Shown: piece after piece, positions 51,901 to 63,695 of the stretch
Numbering within the stretch: position 1 is the first letter of the stretch
Layout: every line of letters begins with the position of its first letter
Assembly (NCBI GenBank): GCA_001600415.1
Contig: BCJX01000004.1
Coordinates: 1,345,286 to 1,409,285 of the forward strand
From: Pascua guehoae
Taxonomy: Eukaryota > Basidiomycota > Tremellomycetes > Trichosporonales > Trichosporonaceae
Direction: 5' to 3'
Length of the DNA stretch: 64,000 nt
Notes under the pieces: generated by a model
Database searches by the model: none
What the model was told of the DNA's origin: nothing
The model's input: the letters and a program-made list of their open reading frames with translations, nothing else
Made by a program: the position numbers and the translations under genes

Positions 51901-54900
51901 CTCTCGCCCCAGCCAGAACCAACATCGCGCGCGTCGGGCGTGGCTAGCGTCGCCAACCTGCTTGCACCGCCAGCAGATGACTACATTGGCGCACAGACGG
52001 GGCCTCCTCAGCACTTGGCGTGCAAGTCGTTGGAGACTGTCAAGGCGGTCATTGCCATTTTCACCCGCCTCGCCTTTTCCTCTTCCCAGATTACAGGTGG
52101 CGGCGGTGCCAGGCCCATGCGTACCCCTGCCTCTTCGCGCTGCATCACTATCTATCGCGACCTGCTAAGCCTGCTGTACCCTCTCTCCGACCAGCCTGGC
52201 ACGACCAGGATGCCTGCACGCTGCCCTCGTGCGCGACTCGTGATTCTGCAGTGGTTGATGCGGTTGCGTGCAGACCGTAAACACCGCATCCTGTTCCGCG
52301 ACGACATTAACCGTTTTGTCCAGCCGTTTGCCGCAAACCTCTTCCGCACAAAAGATACAGAAGAAGTGGTACGCGCAGCAATGGAGGCTGAAGAGACACG
52401 GCGACGGCGCCGTGATACGACTGCCATGGCCCAGCGCGGCGGCGATGACGAGCGCGGACGGTCTGCACGTGTCACGGACAGTACGACACGGTCTCGCAGC
52501 CGCTCAAAGGTGGCCGGCGTGGTGCGCGCACCCACCCTCGAGTCACGGGCATCGGCAACGCCACAGTACAACCCGCTGTGGTGCCTACCCGAGACATTGG
52601 CTTTTGAAACCCCGCCAGACAACCACCCGTCCGAGGGCATGACGACGTACGACCCCAACCACCCGTCCCTGCGGACCAAAGGGGCGCCCCTTGTCGAAGG
52701 CGTGTGGCTCCCGGTCTCGGAGTACGTGCGTGCGCTCAATGGCATTCTCCGTTGGGAGCACGACTGGGAGCTCGTATCGTATGTCCTGTGCTTCCTCCCG
52801 CAGCAACTAGGCAACAAGCACTTTTTCCACGGCACCCGCGCTACACGCGAAATCAAGGGTCTCCTCCGCGTCCTGTGCGAGGGCATCCTCGAGAGCAACA
52901 ACCGATGGGAACACCGTTTCCACGCACCGTCGTTTATCAAACGCACGCACATCAACTCGGCAGCTTACCAGTCGCTCTCCATCCTCATCTCGTATCGCAG
53001 CGTATTTGACCGGGGCGAGTGCGACGCGCTGCTCGTGTCCCTCGTCGCAGGCCTCGAAAGTAATGCGCTCCTCGCCAAGCCGTGCGTACAGGCGCTCACC
53101 ATTTGCATCTACGAGCTCGACCAGTACGTCTCAAAGCACCTATTGTCCATCTTGCAAAAGATGCAGCAGATCCTTTCGACGCCCGCGGTCGCGGTCCACA
53201 TTCTCGAGTTCCTCGTGGCGCTCGGCAACTCGACTCTGTACCGCAACTTTACCGACGACCAGTACCGACTCGTCTTTTCCGTCGCCGTTGGCTACATTTC
53301 CGAACACAATGCGCGTACCGACCAAAACGTCGACTTTAGCGAGCATCGCGAGGCGTTTACTCTCTCACAGCACGTCATTGGCCTTGCATACCATGCCGTC
53401 TACCTGTGGTTTATGGCGCTCAAGGTTGCTCAGCGCCCGCTTCACGTGCGCCGTCTGATCAAAAACCTGCTGCACGCCAAGAGCCAGCGCGGCGACATTG
53501 ACGAACGTACAGAAGTCTGTTTCGACTGGCTCGCGCGGTACACGTACGGCAATGCCGACCCCAAGCCTGCGACGTCGTTCCTCAACGAAATGGTCATGCG
53601 CGATGACGGCGACTTGCCACGCTCTGAATCCTGGGTTCTCGGCAACGCCATTATCACCGTTACATCGCACCAGCGCACCGGGTGGGCCACCATTTCGACG
53701 ACTCGTGCGACGGGCCAGACGTCTGTTGTGTGCAAGCTCGAGAATGTCCCATTGCTCGGTATTGGAGAGGACAATGCCGACCTGGTCAGCCTACCGGCGT
53801 TCCTCATGGCGAACCGTGAGCAGAAGCGCGACGTCAATGACGGGAGCGAAGACGTCAAACCGGGCCATGAAGGCGGAGACGACCAGGGGGAGGCTTCGCC
53901 CGTGGCGTCGCCTCCACCCCAGAGCCCCACGTCTCCTAAACTCGCCGACGTTGACCCAGCACGTGCGATTGTCAATGCCAAGTCGCCGCCTCCGGCAGAG
54001 ACAGACAAGCCCGACGCGGCCGACGGCTACGTATGGAGCGGGATCGCGCCGTCGCAGCGTCGAAAGGACGTGGTCGTGCAGCCGTCGTACATGGCGCTGC
54101 AATTGTTGTCGTCGTACCCGAATCCTGCGCTGTCTGTGCCTCGAGGCCGTCTGATTCCTCACGATCCCAAGTTTGAGCGTGCGCTGCGCGGTATTGAAAA
54201 CACACCCGTCATCAACACATTCAAGATTGCCGTCCTCTACGTCGGTCCCAACCAGACCAACGAGACGGAGATTCTCGGCAACGTGGACGGTTCGCCGCTC
54301 TACCTCGACTTTTTGGCCGGGCTTGGACGTGTCATCCGCCTCAAGGGCCAGGTCGACGTGTACACTGGCGGCCTCGACCGCGAGGCCGACACGGACGGAA
54401 AGTATGCCTATGCGTGGTGGGACGACTTGGCCCAAATCGTCTTCCACGCGCCGACACTGATGCCAAACCTCCCCCACTTTCCAGAGTTTACCAACAAGAA
54501 GCGCCTCGTCGGCAACGACTATGTCAAGATTGTCTACAACGAAAGCGGCCAGGACTTTGTCTTTGACACCATCAAGACGGCCTTCAACTTTATCAACATT
54601 GTCATTTCGCCCTATGCCGCACGCGATGTCGCCGACGCCGGCTCACTTGGCGCAGGCACGGTCGCGGCCTCCGGCGCACGTGCCGGCGCAGGCGCCGCGC
54701 CTGTGCCAGTCGGTGTCCAGGCTGGAAGCGGTGCACCGCCATCAGCCGCTGCCGGCGCGCCCGGTCTATCGCTCGACGACTGGGGAGGCGACTCTGACGA
54801 CTTCTTCAAGGTCGTCGTCCAACGCGCCCCTGGTATCCCCGACTTTTCGCCCATTGGCGAGTACAAGCTCGTGTCGCGCAAAAACCTGCCCATCCTCGTC

Positions 54901-55350
54901 CGCCAGATGGCCCACTATGCGAGCTCGCTCGCGATGCGCTTCCAGCACACGCAGGTCGCGACTGATGCCGCGAGTGCAGAGTTTATCACCATCTGGCGTG
55001 CACGCTACCGTGCCGTTCAGCGGTTGCGGGATCTGTGAGTCAACGGGAAAGCGCGAGGGGGCGGGCGAGTGATTGGCACGCGAGTGGGCTCCACTACCCC
55101 AGGACATGCCTATGCTGCGTTTCATGTGTCTGGCGGGCATGTGCTGCCAACGGACCCAACCTCAGCCTCGTTGCACTAGCTGACACACAGTCTCCCTTCG
55201 CAGGACAAGCTTCTCGCAGAGGACCCGCAGGCCGTCGCAGAAGAGCTGCGCGAGTGAGTGCTCTTGTCCTTACATCCCGGTCAGACATCGGCTAACAGGC
55301 ACAGCTTTACGCGCATCTTCTCGCCCGAGTCGAGCATGGAGGAAAAGTAA
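48943..55350 (+). CDS. TSC2: Tuberin (TSC2) homologue, RapGAP-domain protein
   Basis: One 6,092-nt exon (48943-55034) plus two tiny 3' exons (55191-55253 and 55305-55350), giving 2,066 aa. Residues 1-160 are Ser/Gly/Pro-rich and probably disordered. About 160-1650 is a helical-repeat region as in tuberin. The RapGAP domain is at about 1750-1895: TPVINTFKIAVLYVGPNQTN, ILGNVDGSPLYLDFLAGLG, DGKYAYAWWDDLAQIVFHAP, LVGNDYVKIVYNESGQDFVF and FNFINIVISPY. The putative catalytic Asn thumb is N1858 (GNDYV). An Ala/Gly linker and conserved tail follow. Tuberin, with hamartin (TSC1), is a GAP for Rheb and restrains TORC1. The apparent stop after RLRDL is a CT-GTGAGT donor; splicing adds LLPSQDKLLAEDPQAVAEEL and a final FTRIFSPESSMEEK. 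Confidence 0.95.
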
Positions 55351-55827
55351 AGTAGAGCGGTGTGGATGAGTAGAGGGCAGAATGTGAGCGAATCGGGAGC
55401 ACGGCGCGTCTGCGCCACATGGACGAACACGAGCATCGCACAGCATGCAAAACGGAGTGCCAGTAGCCGCGCAGTTGGAGCCGGAGGCAAGCAGGGAGAG
55501 CAGACCCAGCGCCGTAGCACACGCAACGCACTTTGCAGCACATACGTACAAGGCCTAAAACCAGCGAGGCTGGATGCATGCAGGGATCTACTGGTTACTG
55601 TGGTGCACACTGTTGGGCGCTGTGCGCGGTGGTTTGGTTGTCGTGTCTTGTCGTCTGCAGTGTGGGTCGAGGAGTGGCTGTCTCATAGTGTACACCATCA
55701 CTCGGTCCGTACATCTCGAGTACACTCGCCGCGTCCTCACCCCTGTCTCGTCTCGTCGTCGTCCCGTCACTACGCCCCGGCTACATCCCCGCTACGCGCC
55801 CATCGGCGCACGCGGCAATAGACCGCT
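55351..55827. other. Convergent spacer TSC2 / APC8
   Basis: ATGCATGCA at 55574-55582 lies between the two stop codons (224 nt from the TSC2 stop, about 250 nt from the APC8 stop). No gene seen. Confidence 0.6.
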
Positions 55828-58298
55828 CTACGCCATCATCCTCGCCTCGCGCACGCGCAGCTCGCGGAGAATCTCGGCGGCCTTATCCCGCTGTGCCAAG
55901 TTTGACTGGGCGATGCGCTCGAGGTACTGTGCGGCAAGTGCGAGGTCGCCCTTTTCGCCCCCGCCGCCGGCGCTGCAACCAGCGCCAGCGTCTGCCTGTT
56001 TTCGGGCACGGACGGCGTTGGGCGGGCGCATCTCCCACTGGGCGACGGCGAGGTACGAGTCTGCGAGTTCTGCGAGGGGGGTTGCGTCGCGCTCGCCGAG
56101 GGCGAGCAGTTTGCGGTGGTACGCGACGCCTTCGGGCGAGTATGCGCGGCCGCCGGCGTGGTCGAGCTGGGTGTGGAGTGTGGCTAGCTTGCCGAGGATG
56201 CCCTGTGTCTGTGACCGGTCTGCGCCGAGGAGAGCGCGTGCGTGCGCTGCAATAGCGTCCGACAGGCGGCCCAGGCCCTCGTACACGGTCGCGAGCGCCG
56301 TCCACATCCGGCAGTCGTAGGGCCGCAGCGACGTTGCCTGGTTGTAGTACTCGATCGCGTACATGGGCATGTCGAGGAGCTCGTACGCCTGCCCCAGCCC
56401 ATACCACGCGCGGTAGTCTTTGGCATTCACGTCGATTGCTTTGCGGTACGCTTCAATGGCCGCATGCGAGTTTTTCAGCTCGACATACTCGTGACCCATC
56501 AACGTCCATGCGGGAAGGTATTCGCGGTTGAACAGGAGCGCGCGCCGGAAGTATGTGATCGCCTTTGTGTGGTCGCCCCGAGATGAGTAGTAGTTGCCTG
56601 TAAATGTTAGCCAGGTTGGAGTCGAAGCACAATGCCGGACGTACCAATTAAACAACACACTTCGGGCCGGTTCCGGTCCACCTCTGCGTACTCGTGCGCA
56701 ATCTTGCCCAGCTTGGCCGTCTTGCCCATCACATACAGCATGTTGGAGTAAATGTCGACCTCTTCCATCCGGAACGGGTCAATCTTTTGCACCGCGTCGA
56801 ATTGCTCCTCGGCCGCGGGAAAGTCTGGCGTCAGCAAGCGCTACGCCACGCCACGCCCAGCTCGACTCACTTCGCATGTGGTAAAAGACCATGGCGCGCT
56901 GGGCACGCAGGTGTACACTCTCAGGGAAGATTTCTTGCAGCTCGGTGATCATCTTGAGAACCAGCTCGGTGGCAGTGTGCAGGTCGAGCATTACGTTGAT
57001 GGCGAAAAACTGCAGCATGTGGCCTGGTGGCAGCTGCTCCTTGACCTCGATGAACTGGGATTAGTTAATCTTGCCTCAACGTGTCGTCCCCATGTCAACA
57101 ATGACCACGCCACACCAAGTTGCACTGGCATGGCCTGCTGGCCTCGTTGCACTCACGTGGTCAGCAGATTCGATCAGCTGTGCGAGCTGGCTCCAGCAGC
57201 TCCAGTTGTACGGTTTTCCGTGCGCCGAGCGCACATAGCACTCGATGGCCGCATCGCGCTGCTCGAGGCGTTGGTAGATCAGCCCACGGAGGTAGACGAG
57301 GTACGGCTCCGTCTCGTGCAAGAGTTCTTGGAGGATTGTGTTGAGCGTTGGGAAGAGCGCGAGGCGTTCCTGCTTTGTGTCGAGAAAGTGCGGGAGAGAT
57401 TCTTGGGCTTTGCGGTCCGCGCTCTGGCTGTCAGCGGGCTGTTGAGTCGGTAATGGTGGGATTTGGTGTTGTGCTCGGACAATCGCGACGGCGCCACATC
57501 CAAACTCGTGCCGACCCATCACAACAATACCACTGCCCACCACACATGCCTTCAGACTCACCAGGAAGGCCGCATAGTGCTTGAGAAATTTTGCGCGCGG
57601 GCTCTTTGCGCCCTTGAGGGTATGCACGACGCGGTCGAGCTCGTGAATGTCGAAAAACGACTTTGCGAGCTGAAACTCGTCCTCTTCAAGCACGTCGTCT
57701 TCCTCCTCGACCTCGATCCCGTGCCAGGTCCGTGCGCGGCTCGGCCCCGCCTCGGCATTGTCCATTCCCATTCCCATGCCCATGCCCATCCCAGCGCCGC
57801 TCATGACGCCCAGACTTCCAAACCCGCGCATGCCGCTGCCCTCGTGCCCGTCCGTTGAGATTAACGAGTCCTCCAGCCCCCCAGGGGAGGGCGCAAAGTC
57901 GCCCATACTGGGACGGGGTCCGCCGCGCGGTGGCGACGAAAGGCCGACCTGGTTTGCGGGTGGGGAGAAGGGGAGGTATGGCGCCGTGCGGCATTCGCGC
58001 GGAAGAGCGGTGAGGAGCTCGGTCGCCCTGGGGTTGGTTAGTGCTGCCATACAGTGGGGAGAGAAGTGGAGCGGTGATAGTAGGACCTTGGTGTATCATG
58101 CGGAAGAGGCAGAGCTGCAACCATCATCACATCATGCAAGCGGCCCCAGAGCACGCTACTTGTCACCAAAGCTATCCCGTCCCACGCAACTCACCACTTG
58201 GTAGCAACCAGCAGGCCGCGGTCGCGCAGCTCGCGCGACGTGGTACGCAGCTCATGTGCGAGCTTGGCGCGCTCGGCAATGTCGCGCGTCGGTGTCAT
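55828..58298 (-). CDS. CDC23: Anaphase-promoting complex subunit APC8/CDC23
   Basis: Six exons: 58195-58298, 57562-58027, 57157-57438, 56871-57054, 56645-56824 and 55828-56597, giving 661 aa. The N-terminal part is helical (RELRDRGLLVATKWATELL) and is followed by a low-complexity Gly/Met run (GMGMGMGMGMD). TPR repeats fill residues 260-610, for example LRGLIYQRLEQRDAAIECYV, GNYYSSRGDHTKAITYFRRA, AIEAYRKAIDVNAKDYRAWY, GLGQAYELLDMPMYAIEYYN and the DCRMWTALATVYE block. These match Cdc23/Apc8, a scaffold TPR subunit of the APC/C ubiquitin ligase that drives mitotic exit. The C-terminus contains a Gly/Ser linker (GAGCSAGGGGEKG) between the last helices. Start chosen as the first ATG giving MTPTRDIAERAKLAHELR. 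Divergent from PRP4. Confidence 0.94.
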
Positions 58299-59306
58299 GG
58301 TCTAGTGTGGAGAATAGAATGGACCAAGGCAATGGGCAGAGATGGGATGGTCAGAACAATCAATGAACAACAATCACAGCACAGCCAGCGAGCGCGCGCG
58401 TCCACCCACCCACCCACACCAACCATGTCAACATTCAGGCACGACCTCCACCCGATCCACCCTCCATTCCACCACGCGGCGCACGCCACGCTCGGCAAAT
58501 TGCCGGCGATAACCACGTGACCGGGCTGGTGTGCTCCCTCCTCCCTCGTTGTTATGCATTCTACAGTACTGTACTGTATCTGCGCACGAGGTAGAGTGGA
58601 CTGAACAACAATATTGGGAAAAGAGTTGTTTGCAGTAGGATATTGATATTGATCTTGTTTACAGTAGTTGAGGTTGCAATCGTCAAAACGGGAAACAGTT
58701 GTCGCGGCTGGCCACAATCAACCTCGAGTCTTCCCGCAGCGGTAGTTGAGGCAGTAGGTACATTACTATACAATGCGGTATAGTACAGTACAGTACAGTG
58801 CAGGGCATGCATATTGGGTCATTCCCAGAGGCCCCTCTATTCGATCAAGCAGTCACACGTTTAGCATGACGAGCAACCCAACGTTTACAGTAGGGCTCCA
58901 GACTGTATCTCACGGCCCTGCGCTGCCCTCGCCTCCACTTTGCCACACTTGACGGAAGCAAATTGTCGCCACCGTTTGCCACCGTGAGCCGTGGTCGTTC
59001 CGAGACAAGACATGATGCACACCATCCGCATTAACAACCACAATACTGTACATCCCTCATCCCCCTCTCATATCCCCAATCACTCCCCTCATCCACTCCA
59101 TCCCACTTCCACGTAGGCGTGTACCAGCCCCAATCCCGCATCTTCCCCCACCGCGTTCCCGGATACCCCGCGCGCGCGCGACACCAAAAGAGCCAAAGGA
59201 ACCCCCTCCTGCAAGCTATCTTGGTTGTACGCACACTGCAGTTGTTTGCTGCAAATACTCCACACGTAAACTCCCTGTTTCCCGCGAGCTAGACGTTTCT
59301 CACACC
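58299..59306. promoter_or_regulatory. Divergent promoter, APC8 / PRP4
   Basis: 1 kb with dense GTACTGTAC-type palindromes: ACAGTACTGTACTGTA at 58564, GTACAGTACAGTACAG at 58783, and AATACTGTACATC near 59044. No exon seen. Confidence 0.6.
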
Positions 59307-59776
59307 ATGGCCGTTGCAGCAGGTACCGGTTCCAAGCGTCCGCAGCGCGATGGCGACGTCGAGCACGAGGTGCACGAGCGGGAGCGGCGCGACCGGCCGC
59401 GCGACTGGCGCGAGGCGTTTCTGAACGACAAGAGCCCGCGCGAAGGTGGGTCCCGCGACCGTGAGCGCGAGCGCGACTATGGGCGTGACTACGGGCGCGA
59501 GTATCGTGACCGCGACCGCGATCGCGACTATGGCCGGGACCGAGGCGACTACCGCGACCGCGACCGCGAGTACCGGCGAGACGGAGGCGACCGCGACCGC
59601 GATCGACGCCGAGACTATGACCGCCGTGACGGAGAGCGTGACCGTGAGCGCGAGCGTCAGCGTGGGTTCCCCCAGCGCAACCGTGACCGCAGAGATGACC
59701 GCGCGGACAGCAGGGAGGATGGCGAGTGAGTGTCGGCGTCGTGTTGAGCGTGTTGGGCCGAGTGTGTCAACGCCCA

Positions 59777-59807
<31 letters not shown>

Positions 59808-62010
59808 TGTTGCTGACAGACAGAATCGAGTCGCCACCCCGAGGTAGTCCGCGTGGGAAGAATGGTGTAGCGTCGCCGCGCAGGCCCTCACCTAGCCGTA
59901 GCAGTAACTACTCTCACTCCCGCTCTCATCCCTCGCACAGCTCGCTCGCGCCCGACCGTTCAAACGACCGTGATCGTGACCGTGATCGTGACCGTGACCG
60001 TGGCCGTGACCGCGGCGATTCCCGCGACCGCTCGCGTGACCGTATGTCCTCCCGTGCAGCTTTCAAGCCCGTCACCATGCCCAAGACAGACAAGCCGCAG
60101 ACGACTGGGCCACCCGCCGGCTTTGAGCGCGCCCCGCCAGCCACAGTTGACGAGCCCGAGGTCGAGGACGAGGACGACGAGGACGTTGAGAAGAAGCTTG
60201 CAGAGAAGCGCCGGCGTCGCGAGGCCATCATGGCCAAGTATCGCGCAGGCGAGGGACCCAAGCCGCCCCTGCCCGTCTCAGCCGCGGCGTCGACAGTCGC
60301 GTCACCCTCTGCGGCCGCCAAGGACCTCCCAGGCTCGGGCGCGGAGAGCATTGTCAGCAACGGCCTGAATACCGACACTGGTGAGGACACTATGGCTTCC
60401 GCGGCGCTGATGACAGGCGCGACGCCGCTGCTCAAGCAGCTGGGGACGCGATCGATCACCACGACGGCCGCAGGTACGCCAATTGGGCACGAGCCGTCTC
60501 TCGCACACACGCCGATGGGTCACGACTTTGACTTGGAAAAGCACGGTGCTGCGGCGCCCACGACGGATGGCAACGAGGGCGTCTCTGCTGCCGAATACGA
60601 TGCCAGCAAAGCGGGCGACAACGAAAGGGCCCGCAAAGAAGAAAACCAGCTTTCCAAAGCGGAACCCAAGCCGAAAGTTGCAGACGAAGACGAGTGGGAG
60701 GAGGTCGAGATTGAGGTCGAGGAGGAAGACGACGACGTGGACATGTTTGCCGCGTTTGGTGGTGAGGAGCCAGTCAAACGCAAGCGCAAGGTCAAGGTGC
60801 GCCGGCGCAAGGCGGGCAACGGCGAGGTGGTCGAGATACAGAAACCGGTGTCCAACGTGGCTGCCGCGCTCGATGTTGTCGACAATGTCGACGACACTGA
60901 GGGCTACTACCGCATTACACCGGGCGAGGTGCTCGACGACGGGCGCTACCAGGTCACGGTGACGCTCGGCAAGGGCATGTTCTCTGCGGTCATCCGTGCC
61001 AAGGTGCTCAAGGCGGTGGGACAGGAGCGCCGGCAAGACGTGGTCGGCAAGGAGGTGGCCATCAAGGTCATGCGCTCGCAGGAGAGCATGTACGTTGCTG
61101 GACGCAAAGAGGCGCAGATTCTCAAGCTGCTCAACGACGCCGACCCCGAGGACAAGAAGCACATTGTCCGCATGGAGCGCACGTTTGAGCACAAGGGCCA
61201 CCTGTGCATTGTGACCGAGAGCATGAGCATGAACCTGCGCGACGTGATCAAGCGCTTTGGCAAGGACGTCGGTCTCAACATGCGTGCAGTGCGCGCCTAT
61301 GCCCACCAGATGCTCCTCGCTCTGTCGCTCATGCGCAAATGCAACATTGTGCATGCCGACATCAAGCCCGACAACGTGCTCGTGTCTGAGAACAAGGCCG
61401 TCCTCAAGGTGTGCGACCTGGGTACCGCTGCCGAGGTGTCCGAGGGCGACATAACGCCATACCTCGTGTCGCGTTTCTACCGCGCTCCCGAGATTAGTAA
61501 GTGACACTAGGTTGACAGTGGGGCGGGGCACAAGTTGGAGCTGACACTCCAGTCCTGGGTCTGCCGTACGACACTGCCATCGACATCTGGGCAATCGGGT
61601 GCACGCTCTTTGAGCTGTTTACGGGCAAGATTCTCTTCCCCGGCCGGTCCAACAACCACATGCTCCTGCTCATGATGGAGACAAAGGGCAAGCTCCCGCA
61701 CCGGCTGATTAAAAAGGCCAAAGCCTCGCTCGGCGCCATGCACTTTGACGAAAACAACAATTTCATCTCGGTGGAAAAAGACCGCATCACGGGCGCAGAC
61801 GTTGTCAAGACGACGGTCATTACGCGCGCCACACGCGACCTCCGATCCCGCCTCATGCCGTCGTCGAGCGTCCAGGCCAAAATGCCAGAGGGCGAGCTCA
61901 AGCAGCTCCAGCAGTTTGTCGACTTGCTCGAAAAGTGTCTCGCGCTCGATCCCGTCCGCCGCATCAGTCCCCGTGAGGCCCTCCTCCACCCCTTTGTGAC
62001 CGGCGTCTAG
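59307..62010 (+). CDS. PRP4: PRP4-type pre-mRNA splicing kinase
   Basis: Three exons: 59307-59725, 59824-61496 and 61553-62010, giving 849 aa. Residues 20-230 are dominated by Arg-Asp/Arg-Glu/Arg-Ser dipeptides (RDRDRDRDYGRDRG type), an RS-like splicing-factor domain. An acidic stretch follows (EVEDEDDEDVEKKLAEKRRR). The kinase domain occupies about 500-845: Gly loop VTLGKGMFSAV, K554 in EVAIKVMRS, catalytic loop VHADIKPDNVLV (D652), DLG (D671) instead of DFG, then DITPYLVSRFYRAPEI, the diagnostic Prp4/PRPF4B activation segment. The lobe ends LDPVRRISPREALLHPFV. Prp4 kinase phosphorylates Prp6/Prp31 to activate the tri-snRNP. Intron 1 carries a (GT)n microsatellite. Confidence 0.95.
59779..59804 (+). 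repeat. (GT)n microsatellite
   Basis: About 13 GT units in intron 1 of the PRP4 gene. Confidence 0.9.
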
Positions 62011-62341
62011 GTCGAGGCTTTGGATTTCGGGGGGTGGCGCACCACGTGTGTTCTCATGTTCTAGAAGAGCAAGGCGGGATGGTCGTGTGGAGGTAGACGC
62101 AGTAGACGCATGTGGCGCACCAGAAGAGGCCCATCATATGAGAAAACGTACAACAATGCATGAAGACCGAAATGATAAAACTAGACGATGGGCCACTCGT
62201 TGTCTGCTACTCTCCGCTGCTCTGCCTCGTGCTTGCGCTCGCATCTGCTCCTCCACATTGCTCCTCCACATTGCTACCAGCATGCTACCCCACTGTTGCT
62301 AGCCCGCCAGCACCAGCTGCCCGGACTAGCCGACGACCCGA
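62011..62341. other. Convergent spacer PRP4 / PX gene
   Basis: 331 nt. ATGCATG at 62156-62162 lies 146 nt after the PRP4 stop. No gene seen. Confidence 0.6.
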
Positions 62342-63588
62342 CTACCCCATCACCCACCGTCCCAGCACGCTATCCGCCCCACCGAGCCCCATTTCGGGAT
62401 GCAGCGCGACCGTGCGCAGGAAGCGCTGGAGCTTTGGACGGCGGTCTTCGAGAAAGTCGGGCGAGAATTTGGCTGCACGGCGTCAGTGGACAAGGCTGGG
62501 ACGCAGTGCGGGCTTGACAGTGACAGACTTGGGGTACGAGATGGGTGGCTGCTAAGGGGTGCGGATATGGTGTGGGAGGGGTCAAGTGTGGGTGGGGTCG
62601 ATGTGGGTGGGGTCGAGTGTGACTTTCGTGCTGCGTTGGTCGCCGCGTGCGATGCGGGCGATGGTAGGGGACGAACATGGAAAACATGGAACAGCGGAGC
62701 GGCGGAACAGTAGAACAGTGGAACATGTCGCGGGGTTCCATCCCATGCCTTTTGCGTTCTGGCGTCCACACATTACGAACACACGAACACACGGACACGA
62801 ACCCCAACCCCAACACCAACAGCAACATGAGCACGAATACGAGCACACAAACACAACAAACACAAACACGAGCACCAACACGGGCGAACAGGAACACACA
62901 AGAACAGGAACACACGAACACGAACGCACGAACGCGAACACAAACACGAGCCCACGAGCACACACGTCCACCCAGAACTGTACGCACACATGTGTGTCTT
63001 GCCAGGCAGTGGCGGAATAGTCATTCTCAAGTGCTGCAGCGTCAGTATTGTCCTTGACCGTGTGTATCCCCGCCAGATAACATTGGCTCTCACAGCTGAG
63101 ACCTCTGCTGTGCACTAGTACGGCTTGGCTCGCACGCCCGTGTGACCACCTAGCCCAGACACTCCCCAGACTAGACGGACGAAGTTCAAACTCACAGGAA
63201 ACACGCGCCGGAGCTCGTCGCGCAGGCGGACAAACTCTGTATATCGGCGGAGGATCGAGATAGTCGCGCCGCTCCGGAGGGATATTTCGATTTCGTACAC
63301 TGGTGTCAGCGGGCGGGCGGGCTCTATGGTTACAGTTCGGTGGGGTTCGGGGTCGGTCAGAGAGAGAGACGAGGGGTGGGTGCTGGTCCTTGGGTGGGCC
63401 GAGAGACGGATCGAGGGGGTGGGGAGGATACGAGATTCGAGCGGGTAGTGTGTCCGGACTCTGTCCTCGGTGGGTGTCCCCGTTGCTCTTCCATCACGTC
63501 GCCAGTGCTCCATCGTCTCCGTCATGTCTCCAACTTTTCTATCATGACTGCGACATTTGTCCAACACCTGTCGGGCGTTTCTGCACAC
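62342..63588 (-). CDS. PX-domain protein, YPT35-like
   Basis: Minus-strand exons 63196-63588 (start uncertain), 62988-63033 and 62342-62472, giving 189 aa from 63588 or 168 aa if the ATG at 63525 is used. The PX domain reads VYEIEISLRSGATISILRRY, TEFVRLRDELRRVFP, HLRMTIPPLPGK (the conserved PPxPxK loop), then FSPDFLEDRRPKLQRFLRTV and ALHPEMG. PX domains bind PI3P on endosomes and vacuoles. The short length, with the PX domain reaching the C-terminus, is like Ypt35, an endosomal adaptor. Phases of all three exons agree. Intron 2 (62473-62987) is long (515 nt) and contains ACACGAAC-type low-complexity repeats. Whether residues 1-80 are fully coding is not certain. Confidence 0.8.
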
Positions 63589-63695
63589 CTCTCCAACACC
63601 TTGTCACACTTCTCCAACACCTCACCCACAACTCTCCAACACCTCACCCATTCCTCTCCAACACCTTATCACACCCTCTCCAACATCTCGTAATC
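63557..63695 (+). repeat. CTCCAACACCT minisatellite
   Basis: Six or more copies of (C)TCCAACACCT spaced 15-25 bp apart, upstream of the PX gene. Confidence 0.8.

Noticed and set aside
60302..61594. 430-codon frame antisense to PRP4
   Set aside because: Shadow of the kinase exon. The sense strand carries clear kinase motifs.
62559..63020. Thr/Asn/His-rich plus-strand frames over 62.5-63.0 kb
   Set aside because: Translation of ACACGAAC low-complexity sequence in the PX-gene intron. No start context or conserved features.
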